From contig NZ_JAKIKX010000006.1 in the NCBI RefSeq assembly GCF_023283925.1, positions 62,001 through 126,000 on the forward strand: a stretch of DNA of 64,000 bases. The letters are read 5' to 3'. This DNA is from Shewanella marisflavi. GTDB lineage: Bacteria > Pseudomonadota > Gammaproteobacteria > Enterobacterales > Shewanellaceae. Under the pieces are notes generated by a model. That model was not told where the DNA came from. It was given only the letters and a program-made list of their open reading frames with translations, and made no database searches. This document shows positions 15,203 to 23,859 of the stretch, piece after piece (positions within the stretch are counted from its first letter, which is position 1; each line of letters starts with the position of its first letter). Made by a program: the position numbers and the translations under genes.

Positions 15203-16447
15203 ATGAAAAAGACAATTATTGCTTTGTCGTTGCTATCGGCAAATGGTGCCATGGCGGCAAACCTCCCCAACTTTCTGGATCAGCAGGATATCGACCAGGC
15301 TGAGTTCAAGTGTCTGGGTGAGCCAGTCAAGTACGGCTCGGCGGATCAGAAGTATGTCGATATGCTGTGGGACGAGACCCTGACCTACCTTAAAGCCTAT
15401 GCCGTGGCCTTAACCAATGGTGAGAACAGTCACTGTCTTAACTCAGACGAAGCCCTGTTCGATTCGACTCAAGGTGGCCAGAAGATGTGCATCATGGATC
15501 GCCGTGATATGAAGCTGATGGTGAAAAACATCTACCAGGTGATCAATAACCCAGACAAGGCTAAACAGTGCTTCGGAGCTCGTGAAGAGGTTAACTGGAT
15601 CTATAACCCGGGTGGCGAGCTCACCAAGAACTCACCCGTGGCGCAGCACTTTAAGCGCACCACCTTCGATGAGTTCTTCAAGACCAAGGTAACCAATAAA
15701 GAAGTACAAAATTTGGGTAAAACCTTTACTAAGCACTTCGCCAAGATGGTTACCGGTGATGAAGTGAAGATGCCGTCAGCTTTCCCCTATGATATCAGCG
15801 CCAATGCCCTGCCAAACCTGTGGGCGGCAGCGGGCTGGTTCCCTATGTACGCCGAAGAGAGTAAGCGTAACGATAAGAACTTTAACAACATTCGCGGTGG
15901 CTATGCCTATGCCGAGATCTTCGGTCACTGGGGATTGCTACGCATCGATGAGATCAATGGCGAGAAGGTGGGGGCCGAAGTGGGGATGACGGTGCAGTCT
16001 GTCGATACCCTTTATCCCTACCATAACCATGCTATCTCTGAGATCTACTACAACATGCGCGTACCCGCGTGTGCCAATCAGTTTAAGAGCTTTGCTGTAC
16101 GTGCCGACTCTCCTCTACTGACCACTGTTAAAGAAGATGACAAGATGCGCCGGGTGCAATTCGACGCCTCCCAGCACAACGGCCATACCCAGTGGTTAGC
16201 CGGCAGCTATCAGCAAGATCCCCTGCTTTATTTCCATCAGAACACCATACATGCCTTCGATGTGGACGGTAGCTGCGAAGCCAAGCCTGAAGAGCGCGCC
16301 ATCGTCTCCGTTTGGGCCAGAAGTAACGCCCACGATAAGCGTAATGATTATGGCACCACCTTGTTGTGTGAGTCGGCGAAAAATCCAGGCACACCGGCGA
16401 ATAAAGATGAAGTGATTCAGTGCGACCTGACACATGTGAAGTGGTAA
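15203..16447 (+). CDS. dddY: Periplasmic DMSP lyase DddY
   Basis: 414 aa with a Sec signal (MKKTIIALSLLSANGAMA). DddY cleaves dimethylsulfoniopropionate to dimethyl sulfide and acrylate in the periplasm and is known from Shewanella and other proteobacteria. The cupin metal site is visible as YPYHNHAISEIYY: His274, His276, Glu280 and Tyr282. A later His350 sits in NTIHAFDV. The spacing (His-x3-Glu-x-Tyr, then His about 74 residues on) agrees with the Zn ligands described for DddY. Length also agrees (about 400 aa). The neighbours, a periplasmic enoate-reductase-type pair, acuI and a porin, fit the product acrylate. Confidence 0.88.
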   Translation: MKKTIIALSLLSANGAMAANLPNFLDQQDIDQAEFKCLGEPVKYGSADQKYVDMLWDETLTYLKAYAVALTNGENSHCLNSDEALFDSTQGGQKMCIMDRRDMKLMVKNIYQVINNPDKAKQCFGAREEVNWIYNPGGELTKNSPVAQHFKRTTFDEFFKTKVTNKEVQNLGKTFTKHFAKMVTGDEVKMPSAFPYDISANALPNLWAAAGWFPMYAEESKRNDKNFNNIRGGYAYAEIFGHWGLLRIDEINGEKVGAEVGMTVQSVDTLYPYHNHAISEIYYNMRVPACANQFKSFAVRADSPLLTTVKEDDKMRRVQFDASQHNGHTQWLAGSYQQDPLLYFHQNTIHAFDVDGSCEAKPEERAIVSVWARSNAHDKRNDYGTTLLCESAKNPGTPANKDEVIQCDLTHVKW

Positions 16448-16535
16448 CAGCAGCGTAAAAATAAGGCCAAGCATATGGCCAATTTAAGGTTCGCCGTGCG
16501 CCTTTGTTGCACGGCAATTAACAATAAAGGGTGAA
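16448..16535. promoter_or_regulatory. Short dddY-porin intergenic with two small hairpins
   Basis: GGCCAAGCATATGGCC and CCGTGCGCCTTTGTTGCACGG could fold between dddY and the porin gene. Neither has a T-tract, so the two genes are likely co-transcribed with possible mRNA processing between them. Confidence 0.4.
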
Positions 16536-17660
16536 ATGATGAAGAAGTTTAATTGGTCTCTCCTTGCGGCATTAATGCCGCTGGCGATGATGACGGGCAT
16601 GGTTCAAGCGCAGGAAGATGGTATCGATGTTTCCGGGACTGTGAGGGTCAACTACGCCTATAAAGATTACAGCGAAAGCTCGAAGGATAAAGGTGGCGAC
16701 TTTGCCTTTGATATGGCGGCGATCAAATTCAACGGTAAGCTTGGCGACTGGGGCCTAGCCAGTGAGTATCGTTTCTATGATGGTTGGCAGGCACTGCGTT
16801 TTGGTTATGGCTTCTACGATTTTAATTCAGATTGGCAGCTGCAATTTGGCGTTAACCAGGTTCCCTTTGGGAATCCTGGCTTTATCTCTAACAGTTTTTG
16901 GTTTGGCGTGCCCTACTACTTAGGCTTCGAAGATGATTATGATCTGGGCATCAAAGGGGTTTATAAGCATGGTGCCTGGGGGACTGAGATGGCTTTCTAT
17001 AAGAATGCCGAATATGGTGCTGGGCGCGCCGATCGCTATTCTACCGACCTCTATTCAGGTGTCGTCAATGGTACCGAATACAATAACGAGGAGACCAACC
17101 AATTAAATCTGCGTCAAACCTATGAGGTGAGCTATGAAGGCGGTAACACGCTGATTGGTGGTTCGGTCGAGTATGGTCAGATCTATAACGGTAAGACAGG
17201 TAACAATGGCGACCGTTATGCCGTCGCGATTCATCTGGATAGCAGTTACAAAGGTTGGAATTTGCAACTGCAGGCGATGCAATATGAATATAACGCGGCT
17301 GATGCAGTAGATAGCAATAAGATCGCCGTTGCAGCCTATAACTGGCAGTATGAGATCGCCGCAAAGGCCCAGGCATATAGCGTTAATATTGCTAAGTCCC
17401 TGGCGACCGACTGGGGCAGCCTGAAGTTTTATAATGATTTTGGCATGGTGACCCCTGATGTGGCCGATGATAGTTATGACACCAGCTATCAAAATGTTAC
17501 GGGTTGCGCCATTGCGGCAGGTGCGACCTATACCATGGTCGACTTTATTGTCGGTAAGAATATGTATGCTTCGACCCGCGACAATGGCCATGTGGGCTTG
17601 CCTGAGGTCGGGGACAGTTGGGATAAGCGTATCAATATTAACTTTGGTTATTACTTCTAA
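16536..17660 (+). CDS. Outer-membrane porin of the dddY locus
   Basis: 374 aa with a signal peptide (cleavage after GMVQA). The rest alternates as transmembrane beta-strands (VSGTVRVNYAYKDY, KFNGKLGDWGLASEYRFYDG, LQFGVNQVPFG) and ends with the C-terminal Phe typical of porins (NINFGYYF). It resembles the phosphate-selective porin O/P-like group. Placed 88 bp behind dddY, it probably lets DMSP into the periplasm or acrylate and DMS out. Specificity is inferred only from context. Confidence 0.85.
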   Translation: MMKKFNWSLLAALMPLAMMTGMVQAQEDGIDVSGTVRVNYAYKDYSESSKDKGGDFAFDMAAIKFNGKLGDWGLASEYRFYDGWQALRFGYGFYDFNSDWQLQFGVNQVPFGNPGFISNSFWFGVPYYLGFEDDYDLGIKGVYKHGAWGTEMAFYKNAEYGAGRADRYSTDLYSGVVNGTEYNNEETNQLNLRQTYEVSYEGGNTLIGGSVEYGQIYNGKTGNNGDRYAVAIHLDSSYKGWNLQLQAMQYEYNAADAVDSNKIAVAAYNWQYEIAAKAQAYSVNIAKSLATDWGSLKFYNDFGMVTPDVADDSYDTSYQNVTGCAIAAGATYTMVDFIVGKNMYASTRDNGHVGLPEVGDSWDKRININFGYYF

Positions 17661-17689
17661 CTTGATACCGCCTCATTAACGTGAATCGA

Positions 17690-17720
17690 AAAAAGCCAAC
17701 CTCAGGGTTGGCTTTTCTTT
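17690..17720. terminator. Bidirectional terminator after the porin gene
   Basis: AAAAGCCAACC-TCA-GGGTTGGCTTTTC hairpin with A and T runs on both sides, between the convergent porin and LysR genes. Confidence 0.88.
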
Positions 17721-17738
17721 AATTGCTCAAGGATGGTG

Positions 17739-18608
17739 TTAGTCGTCGGCAATTTCAGCCAGATTGTGCACATTTGCCTTGATCAAAGTGATCAGCTGCA
17801 AGGTCGCATCGGTTTGCGTATCGGGATTAAGGTATAAGGCTTCATTAAATGTCGGTAACACAGGCAATTTATGCTCTAGCGGATCTAAAATCTGCATTTT
17901 GTCGTTGATCCTGAATTCGGCAATGGGGGCAATCGCCAAGTCGTTTTCGACCGCCATACAGAGCGCCTGAGGCGATGGCGTGGAGAGCAGCACATTGATA
18001 GGACGCATAGATAGCTGATGGTTGGCAAATACCTGGGCGCGTATCGGGCAGTTTTCCGGGTAGAGCGCCATGGGTATGGTCTCGCGTTTATGGGCATTGC
18101 CACCCTTGGCCGCTACCCAGTGAAATTTGCGCTCGAACAGGAGTTCGCCGTTGACCGGCGGCTGCCAGTGGGTGGCGACGACCAGGTCAAACTCTCCTTG
18201 TTGTAGCCGCTTATACAGGTTGCCACTGACATCTGTATCTATGACCAGCTCGATACAGGTAAATTCGCGAATAAACTCGAGCAGACAGCTCCCCAGATAG
18301 CGTTTGATGTAATCTGTGGGGACACCCAAACGGATGATCTCGCGGTTTTGGCACTCTTTAAGATCGTCCAGCGCCTGTGAATTAAGCTGCATCATTTTAT
18401 AGGCGTAGTTCAACAGGGTTTCCCCCGACTCGGTGAGCGTGACGCCTTTGTTGTCTCTGAGTAGCAAAGATTGGCCCACGCTCTCTTCGAGCTTCTTAAT
18501 CTGCAGGCTGAGGGTCGATTGAGTGCGACAGATCTTATCGGCGGCTTTCGACAGGTTGCCCGCTTCGGCTACAGCTATAAAACTCTCCAGTAATTCGATT
18601 TTTAACAT
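17739..18608 (-). CDS. LysR-type transcriptional regulator
   Basis: 289 aa. HTH at residues ~3-60 (LLESFIAVAEAGNLSKAADKI, then TQSTLSLQIKKLEESVGQ), followed by an effector-binding domain (LGVPTDYIKRYLG). It is convergent with the porin gene and divergent from a TetR gene 121 bp away. Position suggests control of the DMSP block or of itself and the TetR gene. No TTGGAA dyad lies in its own promoter. Confidence 0.87.
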   Translation of the reverse strand: MLKIELLESFIAVAEAGNLSKAADKICRTQSTLSLQIKKLEESVGQSLLLRDNKGVTLTESGETLLNYAYKMMQLNSQALDDLKECQNREIIRLGVPTDYIKRYLGSCLLEFIREFTCIELVIDTDVSGNLYKRLQQGEFDLVVATHWQPPVNGELLFERKFHWVAAKGGNAHKRETIPMALYPENCPIRAQVFANHQLSMRPINVLLSTPSPQALCMAVENDLAIAPIAEFRINDKMQILDPLEHKLPVLPTFNEALYLNPDTQTDATLQLITLIKANVHNLAEIADD

Positions 18609-18729
18609 GTGCTATTGAGTTTGTTCATAGTGGTATCAGTATTACTCAATATTCTCTGGTACATAAGACTGTTATGGTTTGATTGTGAAGTTGCAATCAT
18701 TTTGTTTGTCAAAGTGTGATGGGGTCGAT

Positions 18730-19383
18730 ATGAGTAGTTGGGAACAGAGAACAGATTATCTTGTGGAGGTAGCGCAGCGCTGCCTTAGAGGGCATCAGAG
18801 CTTTGAACTGTGCCGTTCTCACCTTGTTGGCGCCAGCCAGATATCTAAGGGAACCATCTATAATCATTTCACCACAGAGGCCGATCTGGTGGTGGCGGTC
18901 GCTTGTGCCCAATACCAAGGTTGGCTCAAGATGGCCGAGCGTGAGCAGGCGTACTATACCGACCCCTTTGAATGTTATCTGTTTCATCACTGTCAGCGTC
19001 TGTATGATGTGTTAGCTCAAAAGCGCTTTGTGATAGAGCGCATGATGCCCAATCAAGAGTTGTTGCTGCAAGCCTCTGAGGTGTATCGTGACGGGTTTAA
19101 TGAGGTGTTTGAGCAATATTGTCAATGGAATAAAAGCATGATCTCAGCCGTTGGCGAGTGTCCCGGCTTTGATCGTTATGAGCTACTTAAAAACTATATT
19201 CGCGGCACCATGATTAACAGCGATGATGGCGTTAAGCGGTGTGATGACGTGCAGACCTATTATCAATTTAGCTATGCGATGGCCCAGCTCATGGGACATT
19301 CGGATAGACGTATTCCCAGCAAGCAAACCTTTTCACTCTGGTTACAGCAAAGAGAGCTGCAGCAGACTAACGCGGCAGCGTAA
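18730..19383 (+). CDS. TetR-type transcriptional regulator
   Basis: 217 aa from the ATG at 18730 (MSSWEQRTDY), chosen over a TTG 17 codons upstream because it places the HTH at the usual distance and has GGGG before it. The HTH is SHLVGASQISKGTIYNHFTTEADLV in outline (key residues S36, K38, T40, Y42, F45). The C-terminal domain is helical and ligand-binding. As the only TetR near the dddY genes, it is a candidate for binding the TTGGAA-N4-TTCCAA dyads, since TetR dimers favour short symmetric sites. Its 3' end overlaps convergent cpxA by 17 bp. Confidence 0.82.
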   Translation: MSSWEQRTDYLVEVAQRCLRGHQSFELCRSHLVGASQISKGTIYNHFTTEADLVVAVACAQYQGWLKMAEREQAYYTDPFECYLFHHCQRLYDVLAQKRFVIERMMPNQELLLQASEVYRDGFNEVFEQYCQWNKSMISAVGECPGFDRYELLKNYIRGTMINSDDGVKRCDDVQTYYQFSYAMAQLMGHSDRRIPSKQTFSLWLQQRELQQTNAAA

Positions 19384-20734
19384 GGGTCACCTTTAATCCG
19401 TTAGGTTGATGATTGGTGGCGATGATCTGTCCTTGGTGAGCCTGTATCGCGGCCTTGGCGATTGCCAGCCCGAGTCCCCAGCCACCCGATTCTCGCTCGC
19501 GAGCGGATTGTGGTCGATAGAAGGGCTCGAAAATGGATTGTAGATCGGCAGGGTCCTCTATACCCGGGCCATCATCGAGGATCTCCAGGATTACCTTGCT
19601 TGGCTCGGCAAAGGCGCGGATGCTGATCTCTCGCTCCGCATAGCGAATGGCGTTACGCAGCAGGTTTTCTACCGCTCTGGCCAAGGGGCGAGGGTTAAGT
19701 TTCAACATCAGGCTGTCGTCAATGTCGATCACCAGAGATTTCTGCTGCTGCTCAGCCTCAAATTCAGCGTCGTCCAGCACTTGTCCCAGGGTTTCCGCCA
19801 GCGACAACATGTGTTTATTTTCATGCACATCCAGTTTTACCCGCGACAGTTCCAGTAATTCGGCGATCATCGCCTCTAACTGCTCGGCCTCATAGCCGAT
19901 GCGCTCAATCTCTTTCGAGTCTTGTCCCTTTTTACGCGTCAGCGCCAGTGCGAGCTGTAGCCTGGTCAGTGGTGTTCTGAGTTCATGGGACATATCGCTA
20001 ATTAATCGCTGCTGGCTGTTGACCATAGACTCGATGGAGTCTGCCATGGCATTAAAGGATTGCGCCAGCTGGCCTATCTCATCGTTACGCGCCGTGGTAC
20101 TGGGGTCTGCCCTGTGACTGAGATCGCCACTTGCTACCGCTTCGGCGCTCTGTTTGAGGGAGCGCAGGGGCTTACCCAGGTGCCATGCCAGCAGACCACA
20201 GAGCAGACCTGAGAGTAAGATGGCTAAGGTTAGTGTCAGTGCGATGTTCTCGGCAAAGAAGAAAAACCAGGGTCTGGGGTGCATCTCCGCCAGGCGGCCA
20301 TAGAGGCTGTAGCGCTTGCCTTGTAGGGTGAAGACTTTGGGACCAAACAGCAGCTCACTCTTAAATTGGTGACTGATGGGGCGTCCGGCCTCATCGGCCA
20401 TCAACATGAAACGACGTATGCCGTGAGAGGCTCGCTGGTTGTTGATTAGTTGTCCCTGCTCATCGGCCACATAGAAGCGCACCGGCTTATTATCCATCTC
20501 TCTGAGTCTGTGCCAGTGTCTGTCGCGCTTCTTGGTCAGGAGCTCAGGCTTGTCCTCTAACCGCTTTACGACACGTTCTAGCAGTTCCTGCAGATCTGGT
20601 GGGATAGGGGCCTGATCATGGTTCTGCTGCAGCAGTGGCAGCAGGCCAACGATGGCGATGATCAGGCTACTACAGAGCCAGAAGCTCAGTAGCAGCTTGA
20701 TAAAGATGCGATTAGGAAGACTACTAATTTTCAT
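19367..20734 (-). CDS. cpxA: Envelope-stress sensor histidine kinase CpxA
   Basis: 455 aa, normal for CpxA. An N-terminal TM helix (LLLSFWLCSSLIIAIVGLLPLL), a periplasmic sensor domain (~35-165), a second TM helix (IALTLTLAILLSGLLCGLLAW), a HAMP domain, the phospho-acceptor SDMSHELRTPLTRL, and ATPase boxes NLLRNAIRYA, DDGPGI and GWGLGLAIAK are all present. It phosphorylates CpxR in response to misfolded envelope protein. The start abuts the cpxR stop (shared base 20734), so the two are translationally coupled. Confidence 0.93.
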   Translation of the reverse strand: MKISSLPNRIFIKLLLSFWLCSSLIIAIVGLLPLLQQNHDQAPIPPDLQELLERVVKRLEDKPELLTKKRDRHWHRLREMDNKPVRFYVADEQGQLINNQRASHGIRRFMLMADEAGRPISHQFKSELLFGPKVFTLQGKRYSLYGRLAEMHPRPWFFFFAENIALTLTLAILLSGLLCGLLAWHLGKPLRSLKQSAEAVASGDLSHRADPSTTARNDEIGQLAQSFNAMADSIESMVNSQQRLISDMSHELRTPLTRLQLALALTRKKGQDSKEIERIGYEAEQLEAMIAELLELSRVKLDVHENKHMLSLAETLGQVLDDAEFEAEQQQKSLVIDIDDSLMLKLNPRPLARAVENLLRNAIRYAEREISIRAFAEPSKVILEILDDGPGIEDPADLQSIFEPFYRPQSARERESGGWGLGLAIAKAAIQAHQGQIIATNHQPNGLKVTLTLPR

Positions 20735-21417
20735 CAGGTTAGCCAGATATAGCCCTTGCCTCTGAGGGTCTTAACTCTGGGGCGCCCATCGGCGCGCTCG
20801 GGGAGCTTTTTACGTAAGTTAGACAGGTGCATGTCTAAGCTGCGATCGAAGGGCATCAGCTTCTTACCTAATACATTCTCGCTGAGGTTGTCCTTACTGA
20901 GCACTTCGCCACTGTGCTGAATCATATGATATAGCAGGCCAAATTCTGTACCTGTGAGGATAAGTAGCTGATCTTGGCAGACCACCTCCTGACGGCTGGG
21001 GTCTAGCTTGATGTCGGCAAACTCTATGATGCCTGGTTGCTGCTCGTCTACCTGTTGGCTGGTGCGACGTATGATTGCCTTAATGCGCGCCACTAATTCG
21101 CGGTCGTTAAAAGGTTTAGGCAGATAATCGTCCGCGCCAATTTCGAGCCCGACTACTCTGTCAATTTCATCGCCGCGAGCGGTCAACATGAGCACAGGTG
21201 TCTGTTTCTTGGCCCGCAGCGCCTTGAGCACCTCAAAGCCATTGAGCTTGGGGAGCATGACATCCAAGAGAATGAGATCGAACTGCTGTGATAAGGCTAA
21301 GTTGAGCCCAGCCTCACCATCATGGGCGAGTGTTAGGGTAAAACCTTCAAGTTCAAGCAGTTGTGCTAGCAGTTCAGCTAGTCCCAGATCGTCATCAATT
21401 AACAGAATTTGGCTCAT
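20734..21417 (-). CDS. cpxR: Response regulator CpxR
   Basis: 227 aa. Receiver domain with the acidic pocket DDD (8-10), phospho-acceptor Asp52 in LILLDVMLPK and Lys in YLPKPF; C-terminal winged helix (LTGTEFGLLYHMIQHSGEVLSK ... RGKGYIWL). It activates envelope-stress genes by binding GTAAA-N5-GTAAA. Two such boxes lie in its own upstream region, shared with divergent cpxP, so autoregulation is expected. Confidence 0.94.
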   Translation of the reverse strand: MSQILLIDDDLGLAELLAQLLELEGFTLTLAHDGEAGLNLALSQQFDLILLDVMLPKLNGFEVLKALRAKKQTPVLMLTARGDEIDRVVGLEIGADDYLPKPFNDRELVARIKAIIRRTSQQVDEQQPGIIEFADIKLDPSRQEVVCQDQLLILTGTEFGLLYHMIQHSGEVLSKDNLSENVLGKKLMPFDRSLDMHLSNLRKKLPERADGRPRVKTLRGKGYIWLT

Positions 21418-21484
21418 GGTACGTCTCTCTACACCTATAACAGCTTGAGTATACCCGTTTAGACGTCAATTGCAGTCTAAGAAT

Positions 21485-21499
21485 GTAAGTCTACGTAAA
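21485..21499 (+). promoter_or_regulatory. CpxR box 1 in the cpxR-cpxP intergenic
   Basis: GTAAG-TCTAC-GTAAA, one mismatch from the tandem GTAAA-N5-GTAAA consensus. It is 68 bp upstream of cpxR and 154 bp upstream of cpxP. Confidence 0.75.
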
Positions 21500-21537
21500 G
21501 TCATCATCAACAGTAGATTATGGGGGGATGCGTAAAC

Positions 21538-21552
21538 TTTACAGAGGTTTAC
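21538..21552 (-). promoter_or_regulatory. CpxR box 2 in the cpxR-cpxP intergenic
   Basis: Read on the minus strand it is GTAAA-CCTCT-GTAAA, a perfect CpxR consensus. A further GTAAA at 21532 and a GTAAACTGTAAG at 21584 crowd the same region, typical of a strongly Cpx-induced promoter. Confidence 0.8.
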
Positions 21553-21652
21553 CAATTGAAAACCCTGGATTACATAGGGGGGCGTAAACTGTAAGTGTCG
21601 AAGCTCTTCACAGAGCAAATTAACTACCCGCAAAAAGCGTAAGAGGCAGATT

Positions 21653-22138
21653 ATGAATAAGATGACCCTAAAATCAGGATTGTTTGCGTTAATGACCAGT
21701 GCGGCCCTGTTGGCTCCGGCAGTTTACGCCGCGGGCCCAAGTAATGATGGCGGTTGCCGTCATGAGATGCGTGGTGAACACCGAGGCTATCATGGTGATA
21801 TGCACAAGATGTTTCGTGGCCTGGAGCTTACCGATGCTCAGCGCAGTCAGATGAAGGAGTTGATGCAGTCTCATCGCGAGGCGATGCAGGCGAGTCGTCC
21901 ATCGGATGAGGTGCGCGCCGCGCATAAGCAGCAGATGCTGGATATGATCACCTCAGACAGCTTCAATGAAGCCGATGCTCAAGCAATGATGGCTCAGCGC
22001 AGTGAGCGAAAAGCCATGGCCGCCGTTGAGCGTATGAAGATGCAACGCGCTATCTATCAGATGCTTACCCCAGAGCAGCAGGCTAAATTTAAGGAGAATT
22101 TTGCCAATCGAGGTGGACGTAAAGGTAATCGCCCATAA
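21653..22138 (+). CDS. cpxP: Periplasmic CpxP/Spy-family protein
   Basis: 161 aa with a signal peptide (LFALMTSAALLAPAVYA). The two LTxxQ motifs that define the family are LTDAQRSQM (~59) and LTPEQQAKF (~143). The protein is helical, rich in Met, Arg and His, and forms a cradle-shaped dimer in relatives. It binds misfolded proteins and inhibits CpxA. It is divergent from cpxRA with CpxR boxes between them. Confidence 0.88.
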   Translation: MNKMTLKSGLFALMTSAALLAPAVYAAGPSNDGGCRHEMRGEHRGYHGDMHKMFRGLELTDAQRSQMKELMQSHREAMQASRPSDEVRAAHKQQMLDMITSDSFNEADAQAMMAQRSERKAMAAVERMKMQRAIYQMLTPEQQAKFKENFANRGGRKGNRP

Positions 22139-22203
22139 GGTCTAACTGAGTTACACTTGGGTCATATTCTTCCCCTGCTAACAATTAGCTGTAATGTGAC
22201 CCT

Positions 22204-23073
22204 ATGACCGACACTTCCCAATACGATTTTTGGGTGAAACTGGCTAGCCGCGCCTCAGTGGCCACAGCGCTCATCCTGATAGTGATCAAACTGGCGGCCT
22301 GGATGTATTCAGGTTCCGCCAGTATGCTCGCCTCTCTAACCGATTCTTTTGCCGATGCCCTGGCGTCTATCGTCAACTTTATCGCGATTCGTTATGCCAT
22401 AGTGCCAGCAGATAAAGATCATAGGTACGGCCACGGTAAGGCCGAACCCTTAGCATCTCTGGCACAATCGGCTTTTATCTTAGGCTCGGCGTTCCTGCTG
22501 CTACTTCATGGTGGTGATAGACTGATTAACCCGGCACCGGTACAACATGCCATGGTCGGTGTGGTGGTATCTGTGATCGCTATCGTCTTAACCCTGGCTT
22601 TGGTGCTATTGCAGCGCCGCGCCTTGGCTAAGACCTCAAGCACCATTGTTGAGGCCGATGCCCTGCACTATAAATCGGATCTGTTTTTAAATGGCGCCGT
22701 CTTGCTGGCTCTGGTGTTGTCGCAATTTGGCTGGTGGTGGGCCGATGGCCTGTTTGCCCTGTTGATTGCCCTGTTTATCGGGCAACAGGCGATGGAACTG
22801 GGCTACCGCTCGGCGCAGTCCTTGCTGGACCGTGAGCTGGATGCCGATACTAAGCTCAAGATAGTACAGGCGATAGAGAAAGATCCCCGCATTAATGGCT
22901 TCCACGACTTGCGTACCCGTACATCGGGCAAGACAACCTTCGTTCAATGTCATCTGGAACTGGATGGTAACCTGCCGCTGGTGGAAGCCCATGCCATTGC
23001 CGATGCGGCCGAGGCGCGGGTAAGAAGCCTGTTCGATCATGTGGAAGTTTTGATCCATCAAGATCCTGTCTAG
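22204..23073 (+). CDS. fieF: Cation diffusion facilitator FieF (Fe2+/Zn2+ efflux)
   Basis: 289 aa, typical of FieF/YiiP. It has six TM helices with metal-site motifs DSFADAL in TM2 and HYKSD in TM5, HRYGHGKAEPLASL after TM2, and a C-terminal cytoplasmic metal-sensing domain from ~210 (HDLRTRTSGKTTFVQCHLELD). It exports Fe2+ or Zn2+ against protons across the inner membrane. It follows cpxP by 65 bp, the same order as in E. coli. An inverted repeat (23083-23113) without a clear T-tract follows. Confidence 0.93.
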   Translation: MTDTSQYDFWVKLASRASVATALILIVIKLAAWMYSGSASMLASLTDSFADALASIVNFIAIRYAIVPADKDHRYGHGKAEPLASLAQSAFILGSAFLLLLHGGDRLINPAPVQHAMVGVVVSVIAIVLTLALVLLQRRALAKTSSTIVEADALHYKSDLFLNGAVLLALVLSQFGWWWADGLFALLIALFIGQQAMELGYRSAQSLLDRELDADTKLKIVQAIEKDPRINGFHDLRTRTSGKTTFVQCHLELDGNLPLVEAHAIADAAEARVRSLFDHVEVLIHQDPV

Positions 23074-23205
23074 TGGTCAATCTGCTGGCGAAGAGATGTG
23101 AACTTCGCCAGCAAAATTCTACATAATCCTGCCTTTAGGGGAATTATTTCCCTGCCAATTCAAATGGAGTTCTTCTAGTATTAATTCTTCTATTGAGGAA
23201 TTTTT

Positions 23206-23859
23206 ATGGCAGAAGTAAAAAGTCGTGTCGGCCGTCCCAGCGGAGACACACAAAATCGCGATAAGCTGATTCTGGCGGCGAGAAATCTGTTTATCGAACG
23301 TCCCTATGCTCAGGTGTCTATTCGAGAGATCGCTAGCCAGGCGGGTACAGATCCTGGCCTTATCCGCTACTACTTCGGCTCGAAGGAGCGTCTGTTCTCG
23401 ACCATGATCCATGAGACGGCGATGCCCGTGTTGGCCCAATTGCACAAGGCGAGAAAAGAGGTGCGTCAGGAAAGCCCAGCGGCATTGTTGCAGACTTACT
23501 ACAGCGTCATGAGCAAGCACCCGCATTTTCCCAGAATGATTCTGCGCATCGCCGGACTCGATCAGAGCCTGCCGGAAAATGCCGAAGTGACCAAGGCCTT
23601 CAACGAGGTAGTTAACTTCGAGAATATGGCCATATTTCAACGATTAAAAGAGAAGGGCTTGCTGAAGGATGATGTGGACCCACACTGTGCTCAGCTGAGC
23701 TTCTTCGCCATGATGGTGTTCCCGTTTCTGGTGCCGGAAAATTTCCTGCAAAGAATCGGTATTGAGATCACGCCAGTATTTTTACAGCAGCTTGCAGAGC
23801 AAAATGCCAATTTGCTGCAACGCGGTCTCATGGGTGAAAAGGATACAAGTGATGAATAA
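23206..23859 (+). CDS. TetR-type repressor of the following RND efflux operon
   Basis: 217 aa. HTH at ~30-60 (VSIREIASQAGTDPGLIRYYF with start of helix at Ser34), then a helical ligand domain with the pocket residues not identifiable. ATG at 23206 follows TGAGGAATTTTT. Its last 8 bp overlap the membrane-fusion gene, so the regulator is part of the operon it most likely represses. Confidence 0.87.
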   Translation: MAEVKSRVGRPSGDTQNRDKLILAARNLFIERPYAQVSIREIASQAGTDPGLIRYYFGSKERLFSTMIHETAMPVLAQLHKARKEVRQESPAALLQTYYSVMSKHPHFPRMILRIAGLDQSLPENAEVTKAFNEVVNFENMAIFQRLKEKGLLKDDVDPHCAQLSFFAMMVFPFLVPENFLQRIGIEITPVFLQQLAEQNANLLQRGLMGEKDTSDE

